This document shows, piece by piece, positions 1 to 11,878 of a DNA stretch of 64,000 nt. The notes under the pieces were generated by a model. The model did no database searches and was not told the origin of the DNA. It saw nothing but the letters and a program-made list of their open reading frames with translations. Location: NCBI RefSeq assembly GCF_964355755.1, contig NC_092673.1:17301001-17365000 (forward strand). The letters are read 5' to 3'. The DNA is from Antedon mediterranea (Eukaryota > Echinodermata > Crinoidea > Comatulida > Antedonidae). Position numbers and translations under genes: made by a program. Every line of letters starts with the position of its first letter. The first letter of the stretch is position 1.

Positions 1-207
1 CAGTCATTTCTTCACTTGGTCACTAATGACCTACTTTTTGAATAGAATGTCATAAGCTTGCAATTTAGGGACAATCTTTGTATATTGTAGGTATTCAAGG
101 ATTGACCTTGTCAACCATTGTGTAAATACTTTCTCTGCTCTCTGCTTTGCTATTCTATTTATCATTTAGAATTCAATTGTGATATTGTATTCTTAATACA
201 AATCAAA

Positions 208-429
208 ATGGATTTAGTGTTACTTTCGAAAGTTTTGATCATTTTGTATATGGTAAGAGAACTAAATAAACGCAAGCAGAAGAAAAAACGATTGCAAAAG
301 AAACGCAGTGTGTGGGTGAAAACATGGATACAGCGGCAAAAATCCCATGGAGCATACCATGATTTAATAAAGGAACTGGAAGTAGAAGACATAGAAAAAT
401 ATAATAATTTTATCTATAATTATATATAA
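208..429 (+). pseudogene. PIF/Harbinger transposase N-terminal fragment
   Basis: The frame starting at ATG 208 gives a short hydrophobic start, then a basic run (about residues 20-35, rich in Lys/Arg), then KKRSVWVKTWIQRQKSHGAY and an acidic leucine-rich stretch ending near EVEDIEKYNNF. This order (basic patch, R-S-V-W-V-x-x-W, G-A-Y/F-H, L-x-x-E-L-x-x-E-D) is typical of the N terminus of PIF/Harbinger-type transposases (HARBI1-like). The match stops after about 70 residues, where the sequence turns into AT repeats and a stop. No DDE nuclease domain follows. It is most likely a broken piece of a DNA transposon. An unrelated host small ORF cannot be excluded. Confidence 0.5.
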
Positions 430-820
430 ATATATAATATATTATGACTTTTAATAACACTTTATAATCTTTGTATTCCATTCAACTCCTAACTAAAGTT
501 ATTTCAGGTATCTATAATCAAAAGATATATAGTGAACTATATTATATCTCTCTGCTACAATATTCAGATGTTGATCCCTACCAAGCCAAATTCCTGCCCA
601 TCTGATTGGCTATTGGTGTAAAAAACTGGTGTCAGTTTCGTTAATAATAGGACATGCACTAAAACTTATAAGTCACTATTTTCTCTCTTTTATACACAAG
701 GGAGCAGTTAAAATAATAGATTTGACCCTAAAGGTGACTGGAAACAGGCACTTTCCATCAATCAATACAGTGTCCCTTTGGAAGACTGAAGAAAAAACCC
801 GATCGTGGGACTCGAGCTTT
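430..820. other. AT-rich spacer, nothing recognised
   Basis: No gene, RNA or clear mobile-element end seen. A small open frame at 629-880 overlaps the first copy of a direct repeat and has no recognisable motif. Confidence 0.4.
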
Positions 821-990
821 AACAGTACCAACACTCACAGTAAGAAATTTGCGATTCAAATTGCCATCAAAAGTGGTTAATACCTTAACAGTATTGTACA
901 GCATTGCAATACTATTTATGTTTATTCTCCAAGGGGGCCCATAAATCTAAATCTATACCTCTATGGTTAAACCAAATAATTTGGAATGTT
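821..990. repeat. 170-bp direct repeat, copy 1
   Basis: Starts at AACAGTACCAACACTCACAG and is repeated almost base for base at 1083-1252. I see two substitutions. The offset is 262 bp, so 92 bp of different sequence lies between the copies. It is a local duplication of unknown content and includes a GGGGGCCC word. Confidence 0.85.
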
Positions 991-1082
991 TATTTGTATA
1001 TTATATGTTTATAATCTAACAGTAGGGCCTACCCACACTCACAGTAATAAAGTTTATTTGTATATATTTTTATATTACATCT

Positions 1083-1252
1083 AACAGTACCAACACTCAC
1101 AGTAAGAAATTTGCGATTCAAATTGCGATCAAAAGTGGTTAATACCTTAACAGTATTGTACAGCATTGCAATACTATTTTTGTTTATTCTCCAAGGGGGC
1201 CCATAAATCTAAATCTATACCTCTATGGTTAAACCAAATAATTTGGAATGTT
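1083..1252. repeat. 170-bp direct repeat, copy 2
   Basis: Second copy of the repeat at 821-990. It begins and ends with the same words (AACAGTACCAAC at the start, AATTTGGAATGTT at the end). Confidence 0.85.
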
Positions 1253-1499
1253 CCATTCATCACAAATCAATACATTTGTAAAAACGTATATTAAATGTAT
1301 CAAAATAGTATTTTTTAAAGAAAATCGGCCTGTCTTCAACATTATGATGCTGTACTCGAACTGTTCAACCGGTTTTCAGCTATTAAAAACAATTATCGTA
1401 GGAGGAGATAGGAAAATGCGAAGCCTCCTCGCATTTTTGTGGCGGGTATTTTTCAAGATGGACATCCATTAGACAGTGTATACCACGATCGGAAAACAC

Positions 1500-2205
1500 C
1501 CCTATTTGGGGCAAATCGTTGAACCTAAATTCGTTTTAACCGTCAATAACTAATTATCTAACTTAATTTAATTAGTAAACAGGGTTACATCAGGTGGTTA
1601 AAATCAGTACCGAAAGTACGAACCAACTTTATATACCATCGAGTAAAAATTCTAGAAGTAAGGCGCGATTTACCGAATTTTGCCCTTACGTAAATTTATA
1701 TATAGAAGCATGTGTATGCGAGTTTGGTTTAATGGCTATGTAACAAGTCTTTCAATTAACAATAGCTTCAGTTGACTAACAATAGAACAGCAACGCGAAA
1801 ATCAAACGAGTGAATTTGAAAAGAAATAGGTTTTTTAAACTACTCGCATCAAAAAACGTTGTACAAAAATGAAGTTTTTTGGAAAAGTAGTTCTCGAGAA
1901 AATGCAATTTTAGTTTATTTGTTACTTTAAGACTGCTCGCCGGCTTTTGGAAAATTCTGTCCTATCTTTTAACACTAGCAGGTCTGAATAGTATACTAAA
2001 AAAGTGTTCCAGAATTGGGACCATGGTCCCAAATGGTCCCAACATTTAGTGGAATGGTCCTTGACCACATATCTATCCGTATATTCATTTTGGTAAAGAT
2101 CTTGTAATTACTTTTTGAGTAATCCTGCTAACAAACAAACAAACAGACAGACAAACAAACCCAGGCGATCGATTACATATACCTCCTTGGCGGAGGTAAA
2201 CAAGT
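1500..2205. repeat. dispersed repeat related to the ankyrin-intron units, with (CAAA)n-like tail
   Basis: The stretch 1590-1710 (AAAATCAGTACCGAAAGTAC, ATTCTAGAAGT, TACGTAAATTTATATAT) is a diverged relative of a segment present in each duplicated ankyrin intron (for example 13390-13500, 15285-15400, 22000-22080, 25845-25940). The 3' side contains a run of AAACAAACAAACAGACAGAC and then a short hairpin of ACCTCC and GGAGGT. This looks like the tail of a widespread non-autonomous element. The family is not identified. Confidence 0.5.
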
Positions 2206-2847
2206 TTTTATGGAAAATCTTTATAGCCTAAATACTTTTGGGGAATTAGAAGGTGATCCATGCAAACTACACAAGTTTAGAAGAAAATAAAATGCAAAGG
2301 CTTTGCCACTATGGCTATGTCGAAAAACACCCTTATGACATTTTCTTTAAAGAAATTTAATTTCTTAATTGTAGAAACAAACCCATTTTGAGTAAGAAAT
2401 AGAAAAATGTGAAACTAGAGAAATAAAAGAGGATAAATTATGTTTTTTAATAATTTTTCTGTATAAACATACCCAATGTTTGACAATTTTATAGCTAAAA
2501 CAATTTTTGTCAGATATTTTTCTTATGAAAAAAAGTACTGTAATTGTTCAGTAAGAGTTGATCAGGAATTGTGTTTCATTTCGGAATCCTTTTAGCCATG
2601 TTTGTTTTTGTACTTGAGAAAAATGTTATGCAGATTGTCAACAAGCTTAAAACATTGAGAAAAACAAGGGGCCTGATTATTATTAATGACCGTTGTTTGC
2701 CTGTTGCCCCTAGATACAGCCAAACAAATCCTATCAAAATCATTATCGTCAGTTTAATATTAACTTTGTATTTAAACAAAAGATAAAGTAAAAATCATCT
2801 GATTGTTTGAAACATGTATAAAGGTTATACAAATGTTTGGTTATTGC
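2206..2847. other. AT-rich spacer, nothing recognised
   Basis: Two small overlapping open frames on opposite strands (around 2571-2786) have no recognisable motif or conserved context. I do not call them genes. Confidence 0.4.
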
Positions 2848-5800
2848 TTTATGATCCATTTATTAATAGACTAAAATGCACTGCTTCCTCAGGGCTGTTA
2901 GTCAGGGTATTTGTGTGGGGTATTGTACTACCTTACTTTATGATCCATTTATTAATAGACTAAAATGCACTGCTTCCCCAGGGCTGTTAGACAGGGTATT
3001 TGTGTGGGGTATTGTACTACCTTACTTTATGATCCATTTATTAATAGACTAAAATGCACTGCTTCCTCAGGGCTGTTAGTCAGGGTATTTGTGTGGGGTA
3101 TTGTACTACCTTACTTTATGATCCATTTATTAATAGACTAAAATGCACTGCTTCCCCAGGGCTGTTAGTCAGGGTATTTGTGTGGGGTATTGTACTACCT
3201 TACTTTATGATCCATTTATTAATAGACTAAAATGCACTGCTTCCCCAGGGCTGTTAGTCAGGGTATTTGTGTGGGGTATTGTACTACCTTACTTTATGAT
3301 CCATTTATTAATAGACTAAAATGCACTGCTTCCCCAGGGCTGTTAGTCAGGGTATTTGTGTGGGGTATTGTACTACATTACTTTATGATCCATTTATTAA
3401 TAGACTAAAATGCACTGCTTCCCCAGGGCTGTTAGTCAGGGTATTTGTGTGGGGTATTGTACTACCTTACTTTATGATCCATTTATTAATAGACTAAAAT
3501 GCACTGCTTCCCCAGGGCTGTTAGTCAGGGTATTTGTGTGGGGTATTGTACTACCTTACTTTATGATCCATTTATTAATAGACTAAAATGCACTGCTTCC
3601 CCAGGGCTGTTAGTCAGGGTACTTGTGTGGGGTATTGTACTACCTTACTTTATGATCCATTTATTAATAGACTAAAATGCACTGCTTCCTCAGGGCTGTT
3701 AGTCAGGGTATTTGTGTGGGGTATTGTACTACCTTACTTTATGATCCATTTATTAATAGACTAAAATGCACTGCTTCCCCAGGGCTGTTAGTCAGGGTAT
3801 TTGTGTGGGGTATTGTACTACCTTACTTTATGATCCATTTATTAATAGACTAAAATGCACTGCTTCCCCATGGCTGTTAGTCAAGGGTACTTGTGTGGGG
3901 TATTGTACTACCTTACTTTATGATCCATTTATTAATAGACTAAAATGCACTGCTTCCCCAGGGCTGTTAGTCAGGGTACTTGTGTGGGGTATTGTACTAC
4001 CTTACTTTATGATCCATTTATTAATAGACTAAAATGCACTGCTTCCCCAGGGCTGTTAGTCAGGGTATTTGTGTGGGGTATTGTACTACCTTACTTTATG
4101 ATCCATTTATTAATAGACTAAAATGCACTGCTTCCCCAGGGCTGTTAGTCAGGGTATTTGTGTGGGGTATTGTACTACCTTACTTTATGATCCATTTATT
4201 AACAGACTAAAATGCACTGCTTCCCCAGGGCTGTTAGTCAGGGTATTTGTGTGGGGTATTGTACTACCTTACTTTATGATCCATTTATTAATAGACTAAA
4301 ATGCACTGCTTCTCCAGGGCTGTTAGTCAGGGTATTTGTGTGGGGTATTGTACTACCTTTACTTTATGATCCATTTATTAATAGACTAAAATGCACTGCT
4401 TCCCCAGGGCTGTTAGTCAGGGTATTTGTGTGGGGTATTGTACTACCTTACTTTATGATCCATTTATTAATAGACTAAAATGCACTGCTTCCCCCAGGGC
4501 TGTTAGTCAGGGTATTTGTGTGGGGTATTGTACTACCTTACTTTATGATCCATTTATTAATAGACTAAAATGCACTGCTTCCCCAGGGCTGTTAGACACA
4601 GGGCATTTGTGTGGGGTATTGTACTACCTTACTTTATGATCCATTTATTAATAGACTAAAATGCACTGCTTCCCAGCAGGGCTGTTAGTCAGGGTATTTG
4701 TGTGGGGTATTGTACTACCTTACTTTATGATCCATTTATTAATAGACTAAAATGTACTGCTTCCCCAGGGCTGTTAGTCAGGGTATTTGTGTGGGGTATT
4801 GTACTACCTTACTTTATGATCCATTTATTAATAGACTAAAATGTACTGCTTCCCCAGGGCTGTTAGTCAGGGTATTTGTGTGGGGTATTGTACTACCTTA
4901 CTTTATGATCCATTTATTAATAGACTAAAATGCACTGCTTCCCCAGGGCTGTTAGTCAAGGTATTTGTGTGGGGTATTGTACTACCTTACTTTATGATCC
5001 ATTTATTAATAGACTAAAATGCACTGCTTCCCCAGGGTTGTTAGTCAGGGTATTTGTGTGGGGTATTGTACTACCTTACTTTATGATCCATTTATTAATA
5101 GACTAAAATGCACTGCTTCCCAGCAGGGCTGTTAGTCAGGGTATTTGTGTGGGGTATTGTACTACCTTACTTTATGATCCATTTATTAATAGACTAAAAT
5201 GTACTGCTTCCCCAGGGCTGTTAGTCAGGGTATTTGTGTGGGGTATTGTACTACCTTACTTTATGATCCATTTATTAATAGACTAAAATGTACTGCTTCC
5301 CCAGGGCTGTTAGTCAGGGTATTTGTGTGGGGTATTGTACTACCTTACTTTATGATCCATTTATTAATAGACTAAAATGCACTGCTTCCCCAGGGCTGTT
5401 AGTCAGGGTATTTGTGTGGGGTATTGTACTACTGTACCTTACTTTATGGTCCATTTATTAATAGACTAAAATGAATTGCTTCCCAGCAAGGCTGTTAGTC
5501 AGGGTATTTGTGTGTGGTATTGTACTACCTTACTTTATGATCCATTTATTAATAGACTAAAATGCACTGCTTCCCCAGGGCTGTTAGTCAGGGTATTTGT
5601 GTGGGGTATTGTACTACCTTACTTTATGATCCATTTATTAATAGACTAAAATGTACTGCTTCCCCAGGGCTGTTAGTCAGGGTATTTGTGTGGGGTATTG
5701 TACTACCTTACTTTATGATCCATTTATTAATAGACTAAAATGTACTGCTTCCCCAGGGCTGTTAGTCAGGGTATTTGTGTGGGGTATTGTACTACCTTAC

Positions 5801-6769
5801 TTTATGATCCATTTATTAATAGACTAAAATGCACTGCTTCCACAAGGCTGTTAGACAGGGTATTTGTGTGGGGTATTGTACTACCTTACTTTATGATCCA
5901 TTTATTAATAGATTAAAATGCACTGCTTCCCCAGGGCTGTTAGTCAGGGTATTTGTGTGGGGTATTGTACTACCTTACTTTATGATCCATTTATTAATAA
6001 ACTAAAATGCACTGCTTTCCCAGGGCTGTTAGTCAGGGTATTTGTGTGGGGTATTGTACTACCTTACTTTATGATCCATTTATTAATAGACTAAAATGCA
6101 CTGCTTCCCCAGGGCTGTTAGTCAGGGTATTTGTGTGGAGTATTGTACTACCTTACTTTATGATCCATTTATTAATAGACTAAAATGCACTGCTTCCCCA
6201 GGGCTGTTAGTCAAGGGTATTTGTGTGGGGTATTGTACTACCTTACTTTATGATCCATTTATTAATAGACTAAAATGCACTGCTTCCCCAGGGCTGTTAG
6301 TCAGGGTATTTGTGTGGGGTATTGTACTACCTTACTTTATGATCCATTTATTAATAGACTAAAATGCACTGCTTCCCCAGGGCTGTTAGTCAGGGTATTT
6401 GTGTGGGGTATTGTACTACCTTACTTTATGATACATTTATTAATAGACTAAAATGCACTGCTTCCCCAGGGCTGTTAGTCAGGGTATTTGTGTGGGGTAT
6501 TGTACTACCTTACTTTATGATCCATTTATTAATAGACTAAAATGCACTGCTTCCCCAGGGCTGTTAGTCAAGGGTACTTGTGTGGGGTATTGTACTACCT
6601 TACTTTATGATCCATTTATTAATAGACTAAAATGCACTGCTTCCCCATGGCTGTTAGTCAAGGGTACTTGTGTGGGGTATTGTACTACCTTACTTTATGA
6701 TCCATTTATTAATAGACTAAAATGCACTGCTTCCCCAAGGCTGTTAGTCAGGGTATTTGTGTGGGGTAT
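2848..6769. repeat. 89-bp tandem array, about 44 copies
   Basis: Unit begins TTTATGATCCATTTATTAAT and runs through GCACTGCTTCCCCAGGGCTG and GTGTGGGGTATTGTACTACC. Copies are more than 95 percent alike, with small indels (CCCAGCAG variants at about 4673, 5110 and 5484; an extra ACTGT at about 5430). Because 89 is not a multiple of 3, each unit shifts frame, so 80-110-codon frames of recurring peptides appear. These are by-products, not genes. The array ends abruptly at 6769. Confidence 0.97.
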
Positions 6770-9700
6770 GCAGTAATACGATAGTTTAGTTTAGTTCTGT
6801 AGTTATAATGCTTTATATTTCACATGACAGAAGATTGTAAAAATCTGTTGAATCAGTAAGTTTGTCTAACCTGCATAACATAATACCACACTCTTTTTGG
6901 TAGAAATACACCAGGAGTAGATCCAGGATTTAGAGGGGACGGCTAATAATAGACTGGGGAAAGAAGCCTAGAGAAAGAAGCCTAGGCCCCATGGTTCTAA
7001 TCAAAATTTTAAAATGTCCTCTTTCGCCATGCTTTTATAAAGTCTCCCACCATTTAATTTTTATGATTTCGGACCTCCACATACTAAAATGGCAGTGCGA
7101 AATAACACTTTTGGTTTTTAATAATAAATGATATAATTATTAAATAAAGAATTGTTTATCTCATAATAAATATATTTAATTTAAAATAAAGTTCTGTTCT
7201 TATTATCCATAATTGTTATTTTAAAATATTTTGTATAAAGCTGGTAGATTGCTCACAATAAAATACAGACAGTAGTTTTTGTTTCATTATGCAAAAATAT
7301 GATTTTTTTTAAATTAATAATTTTTTTTAAATTAATAATTTATAATTAGGTGATACATTTAATATCTATAGCTTCTAGTGCATTCTTTATACAAATACCA
7401 ATTTCTGATAAATAAAATGAATGTGATGTGAAGTAGGATTGGCTTTCCCATGGATATCTTTTTTCCTTCTTGATATACCTTAGTACCAATAATTAACCAG
7501 TATATAGGCCAATAAATAATATTATCAATAATATTATCACAACATAAAATGGCATAGTAGGCCTCTATTAACCAAACAGAGCCTCCTAATTAGCCTTAAT
7601 ATAAATTGTTTTTTATACCTAAACAATTCCTGGTAATCAAAATACACATTATTATCCTAAAGCACAAAATATTATTAACAAATATAGCCACGACACTTTA
7701 TTAATTTTATTTAATCAGCAAAGCATCTATTATGAATTAAAAATACACATAGTTATGTGATGTTTTGTTCCAAAATCAATAAATCTTATAGTGTACAGTA
7801 CAAGCGCAAGCAAGTACTTCTGTACACTTTGCACATCAATAATTCACCATCAAATATGCAATTACATTTTTAAAAATATAAGAAAACGTTTAAAGTATTT
7901 GTTGCTCCTAATCTATACTTTACATGGATTAATGGAGATAATTTTGAAAAAGTTTGAACTGTATATCACTTGACTTTGAAGTTTAACCCAATGTTGTGAC
8001 TCTTTGTATATGGCACTAGCTCCGCTCATAATTCATTCGTTTGCATTGGTCGAATATGAATTATGATATCTTCCTAACACTATCTTTGTTTAAATGAAGT
8101 TTGCAAACGATAGATAGGTAAACAAGACTTATATTTTCTATTATAGGCTAGCATGCAAGATTGATTAGGAAGTCATGTGATGCACAGAAGCAGTGACAAT
8201 TATAAACACCTTATAGTCAAGTAGCGTGTTTATGTAGAGCTTTTCAGTCGAACTGATTTACCAGTGGATGGAGGATTGTTTCCAGGGTAGGGTACCAACA
8301 ATTGTGTTGTTCAGATTCAGTTGTATTGTAGTGTGAGTTTTTATATTATTTTTACAGAATATTTAATTTGACTTTACAGAATTGTGCTTTGTTTTATGAC
8401 AATTACAGGAATAGCAATACTTTGTTTGGAAATGTTGGTTTATGGCAACCCAGTTGCATCCATTGAAAGTGTTTTCTGACTATTTTATTTTTACTGTACA
8501 GCAAAAATTGCAATACAATAAAATTACAGATTTTAATTCGAAATTCAGAGGCTTAAAAGCTAATCTTGGTGCACACACTACAAGGGTGATAACTATCTTT
8601 TGCTCAAATTCTGCCTATGTTATCACTTACCTTTCAGGCCTTTCGTTTAATAGCACATGAATTGTTCAATAAACTTGAGTTAAAAGGTAATTTCAAACCT
8701 ACTAATGTCTGTTACAAAGGTCACAGAAGTTAGGCTGCTGAATATCTTTGAACAAAACATGTCTGACGTGAAAATAAAAAAAGGTATATTAGTCTGATAG
8801 TACAGTGATACGCCCGTATTCTTTAAACCAGACTGTAGTCGTAGTTCGAACTTCGACTTCAAAAAGTCCTAGTACGAGCTACGGTCTCAAGCCCCCCTTG
8901 CCAGGGAGACTAGCTTTCCCACCAAATTTTTGTCGGGGAATATAATATACACATTGTTCACGTTCACTTCGTAGCTTCAGCACCTAGAAAACCGCGACGT
9001 TCAATTGACCGTGAGTACGTCAGAGGACTATTATTATGCCCTATGCATTCATTATTGCTAGCGATCTAACTACTAAACAATAGGAATGCACTTGTCTGGC
9101 CTTTGTACGAATCGTTCGCGTTACTTTGTGTACTGTGTATCGACGTACGCTACAGCAAAAACAAGTTATGTTAATTATTCGTATGTTCACCAATTTTTTA
9201 ATTTACAATTAACCCTCTGTACCGTGGGACACCTAAAATAAATATTTCATACATTACTAAACAAAAAACATGCTATTTTCGCTTAGCCAACAACATCTTA
9301 TTATAGTTTAGTTATTAAGTTTTTAATGTCCTGTATGTCATGAACTTCTCACCATACTCAAAGTCCAGATGGTAAGCATACATACTTACGAGGTATACTG
9401 ATTTTCGCGACTGAAAATGGTCTACGCTTGCGGACACACACCACCCACCCACCCCAATTAACCACTTTTTTAAGCCTCTAGGCCCGATGTTTTCAAATTA
9501 TAAGATGCAATTTTTGAAGACCTGCAGGTCTAGTTTACAAAATTTTCTTAGGTACTTATAAATTTCATTTCATATTTTGAAGCACAATAAGTGCATTTTC
9601 CAGGACCTATAACAGCTCTAATTTTCAAAAATGTCTTAGCTCAGTTCCTGCCTGTGGGTACGTTTTACATTTGTGTATATTTTCTATGCTACAATATACT

Positions 9701-9880
9701 CGATAAATATAGGCATATTTTGAACTTTAAAGGTCACTTCATTTTTAAAATTGAAATGGATTGCCACAGTCATCATTGCGCATCGGTTTTTTGCACGCAG
9801 TATTTTATTTATGCATTATGAAAAATGGAAAAAGTGGCTACCCTAAATCTGATTAAAATTGCCTCAAATGACGCTAGAAC
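6770..9880. other. AT-rich intergenic region with minor repeat traces
   Basis: No gene recognised. It holds a small tandem duplication of an AAATTAATAATTTTTTTT word at about 7307-7340, an (ACCC)n run at about 9440-9460, and AT-rich sequence. Small ORFs at 7791, 8442, 8680 (minus) and 9591 lack recognisable motifs. Confidence 0.4.
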
Positions 9881-9950
9881 GCGTTGCTTCCGTGGGCTTT
9901 GCCCTCTAGACTCCCTGGCGGCCCCCTTGCACCCAGCCTAGAGAGAGATT
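9881..9950. mobile_element. GC-rich transposon remnant
   Basis: A stretch reading GGGCTTTGCCCTCTAGACTC, then CTGGCGGCCCCCTTGCACCC and CAGCC. It strongly resembles the GC-rich internal block of the two CAGGCCCGTA elements (25449-25495 and 54915-54975). Probably the end of a related DNA transposon. No TIR or target duplication could be placed. Confidence 0.4.
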
Positions 9951-10340
9951 AACAACATTTTTGACCAAATAACTGATATGTTTTTCTGATAGTGATACTC
10001 ACAATTGCCTAGAGGGATGTTTTTGCTGTTTTTTTGGGGTTTAAAGTAAAGTGGGCCAAACTGAATGGCAGCCATTTGTTGTGTATTAATTAAAGAAAAG
10101 TCATAATTGCCGTTTGGGAAAATGAATCCACAAAACAATGTTTCCAGTTGTTGATCTGTCAATCAATTATTATGAACAAAATAATTTTTTAAATATTTAA
10201 AGATGAGACCATGGCCAGTTTAATATCAACTTGGTGATAAACTTAGATTTTACAATCGTACAATGTACACAATAGGCTTTATTTGTTTAACAAGTATAAC
10301 AGTTTAAAAATCTAAAGTATAATATGTTGTAATGCTAGCA

Positions 10341-11717
10341 CAGGAGTCATCTTCATTCAGTAACGCCAACATACAGGTCATCTTCATGCAGTAACACCAG
10401 CATACAGGTCATCTTCATTCAGTAACACCAGCATACAGTTCATCTTCATTCAGTAACACCATCATACAGGTCATCTTCATTCAGTAACACCAGCATACAG
10501 GTCATCTTTATTCAGTAACACTGGCATACAGGTCATCTTCATTCAGTAACACCAGCATACAGGTCATCTACATTCAGTAACACCAGCATACAGGTCATCT
10601 TCATTCAGTAACACCAGCATACAGGTCATCTCTTCATTCATTAACACCAGCATACAGGTCATCTCTTCATTCAGTAACACCAGCATACAGGTCATCTTCA
10701 TTCAGTAACACCAGCATACAGGTCATCTTCATTCAGTAACACTGGCATACAGGTCATCTTCATTCAGTAACACCAGCATACAGGTCATCTTCATTCAGTA
10801 ACACCAGCATACAGGTCATCTTCATTCAGTAACACCAGCGTACAGGTCATCTTCATTCAGTAACACCAGCATACAGGTCATCTTCATTTATTAACACCAG
10901 CATACAGGTCATCTTCATTCAGTAACACCGGCATACAGGTCATCCTTTATTCAGTAACACCAGCATACAAGTCATCTTCATTCAGTATACACCAGCAAAC
11001 AGGTCATCTTCATTCAGTAACGCCAGCATACAGGTCATCTTCATGTAGTAACACCAGCAAACAGGTCTTCTTCATTCAGTAACGCCAGCATACAGGTCAT
11101 CTTCATTCAGTAACACTGGCATACAGGTCATCTTCATTCAGTAACACTGGCATACAGGTCATCTTCATTCAGTAACACCAGCATACAGGTTATCTACATT
11201 CAGTAACACCAGCATACAGGTCATCTTCATTCAGTAACACCAGCATACAGGTCATCTTCATTCAGTAACACCAGCATACAGGTCATCTTCATTCATTTAC
11301 ACCAGCATACAGGTCATCTTCATTCAGTAACACCGGCATACAGGTCATCTTCATTCAGTAACACCAGCATACAGGTCATCTTCATTCATTTACACCAGCA
11401 TACAGGTCATCTTCATTCATTAACACCGGCATACAGGTCATCTTCATTCAGTAACACCAGCATACAGATCATCTTCATTCAGTAACACCAGAATACAGGT
11501 CATCTTCATTCAGTAACACTGACATACAGGTCATCTTCATTCAGTAACACCAGCATACAGATTATCTTCATTCAGTAACACCAGAATACAGGTCATCTTC
11601 ATTCAGTAACACCAGAATACAGGTCATCTTCATTCAGTAATGCCAGCATACAGATCATCTTCATTCAGTAACACCAGCATACAGATCATCTTCATTCAGT
11701 AATGCCAGCATACAGAT
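10341..11717. repeat. 31-bp tandem array, about 44 copies
   Basis: Unit is close to ACACCAGCATACAGGTCATC followed by TTCATTCAGTA. Copies differ by single substitutions (CTGGC for CAGC, GATC for GGTC) and small indels. The array is contiguous with no unique spacers, so it is a minisatellite. It ends 153 bp before the ATG of the ankyrin gene and may lie in its promoter or 5' UTR. Confidence 0.96.
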
Positions 11718-11870
11718 GCAATTTAATTGTCGTAGCCTTTAATGCAAAGGTTTCTGTCTGATTAATTATGTTTTACCTTTCATATTTTCAGAACAGAATG
11801 TGTAGGCTTACTTTTACACTAGAAGCTATCAGTATTAATAATTGTTAAATGAACACACTTTATTTTTGAA

Positions 11871-11878
11871 ATGGAAAG
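11871..11878 (+). CDS. exon 1 of ankyrin gene (start codon)
   Basis: ATGGAAAG followed by GTACGT, a consensus donor. Only 8 coding bases, phase 2 at the end. Joined to the exon at 12103 it reads M-E-R-N-K-L-E-E-A-L-L. This start is chosen because it keeps the frame open into exon 2 and makes a typical ankyrin N-terminal cap. Confidence 0.65.

Noticed and set aside
3766-6776. Open frames of 80-110 codons with M-H-C-F-P-R-A-V-S peptides
   Set aside because: They are by-products of the 89-bp tandem array. The unit is not a multiple of 3 and the same peptides recur in every frame, with no start context or domain.
10341-11717. CRISPR-like regular repeats of 31 bp
   Set aside because: Copies follow each other directly with no unique spacers, and the window is animal DNA.
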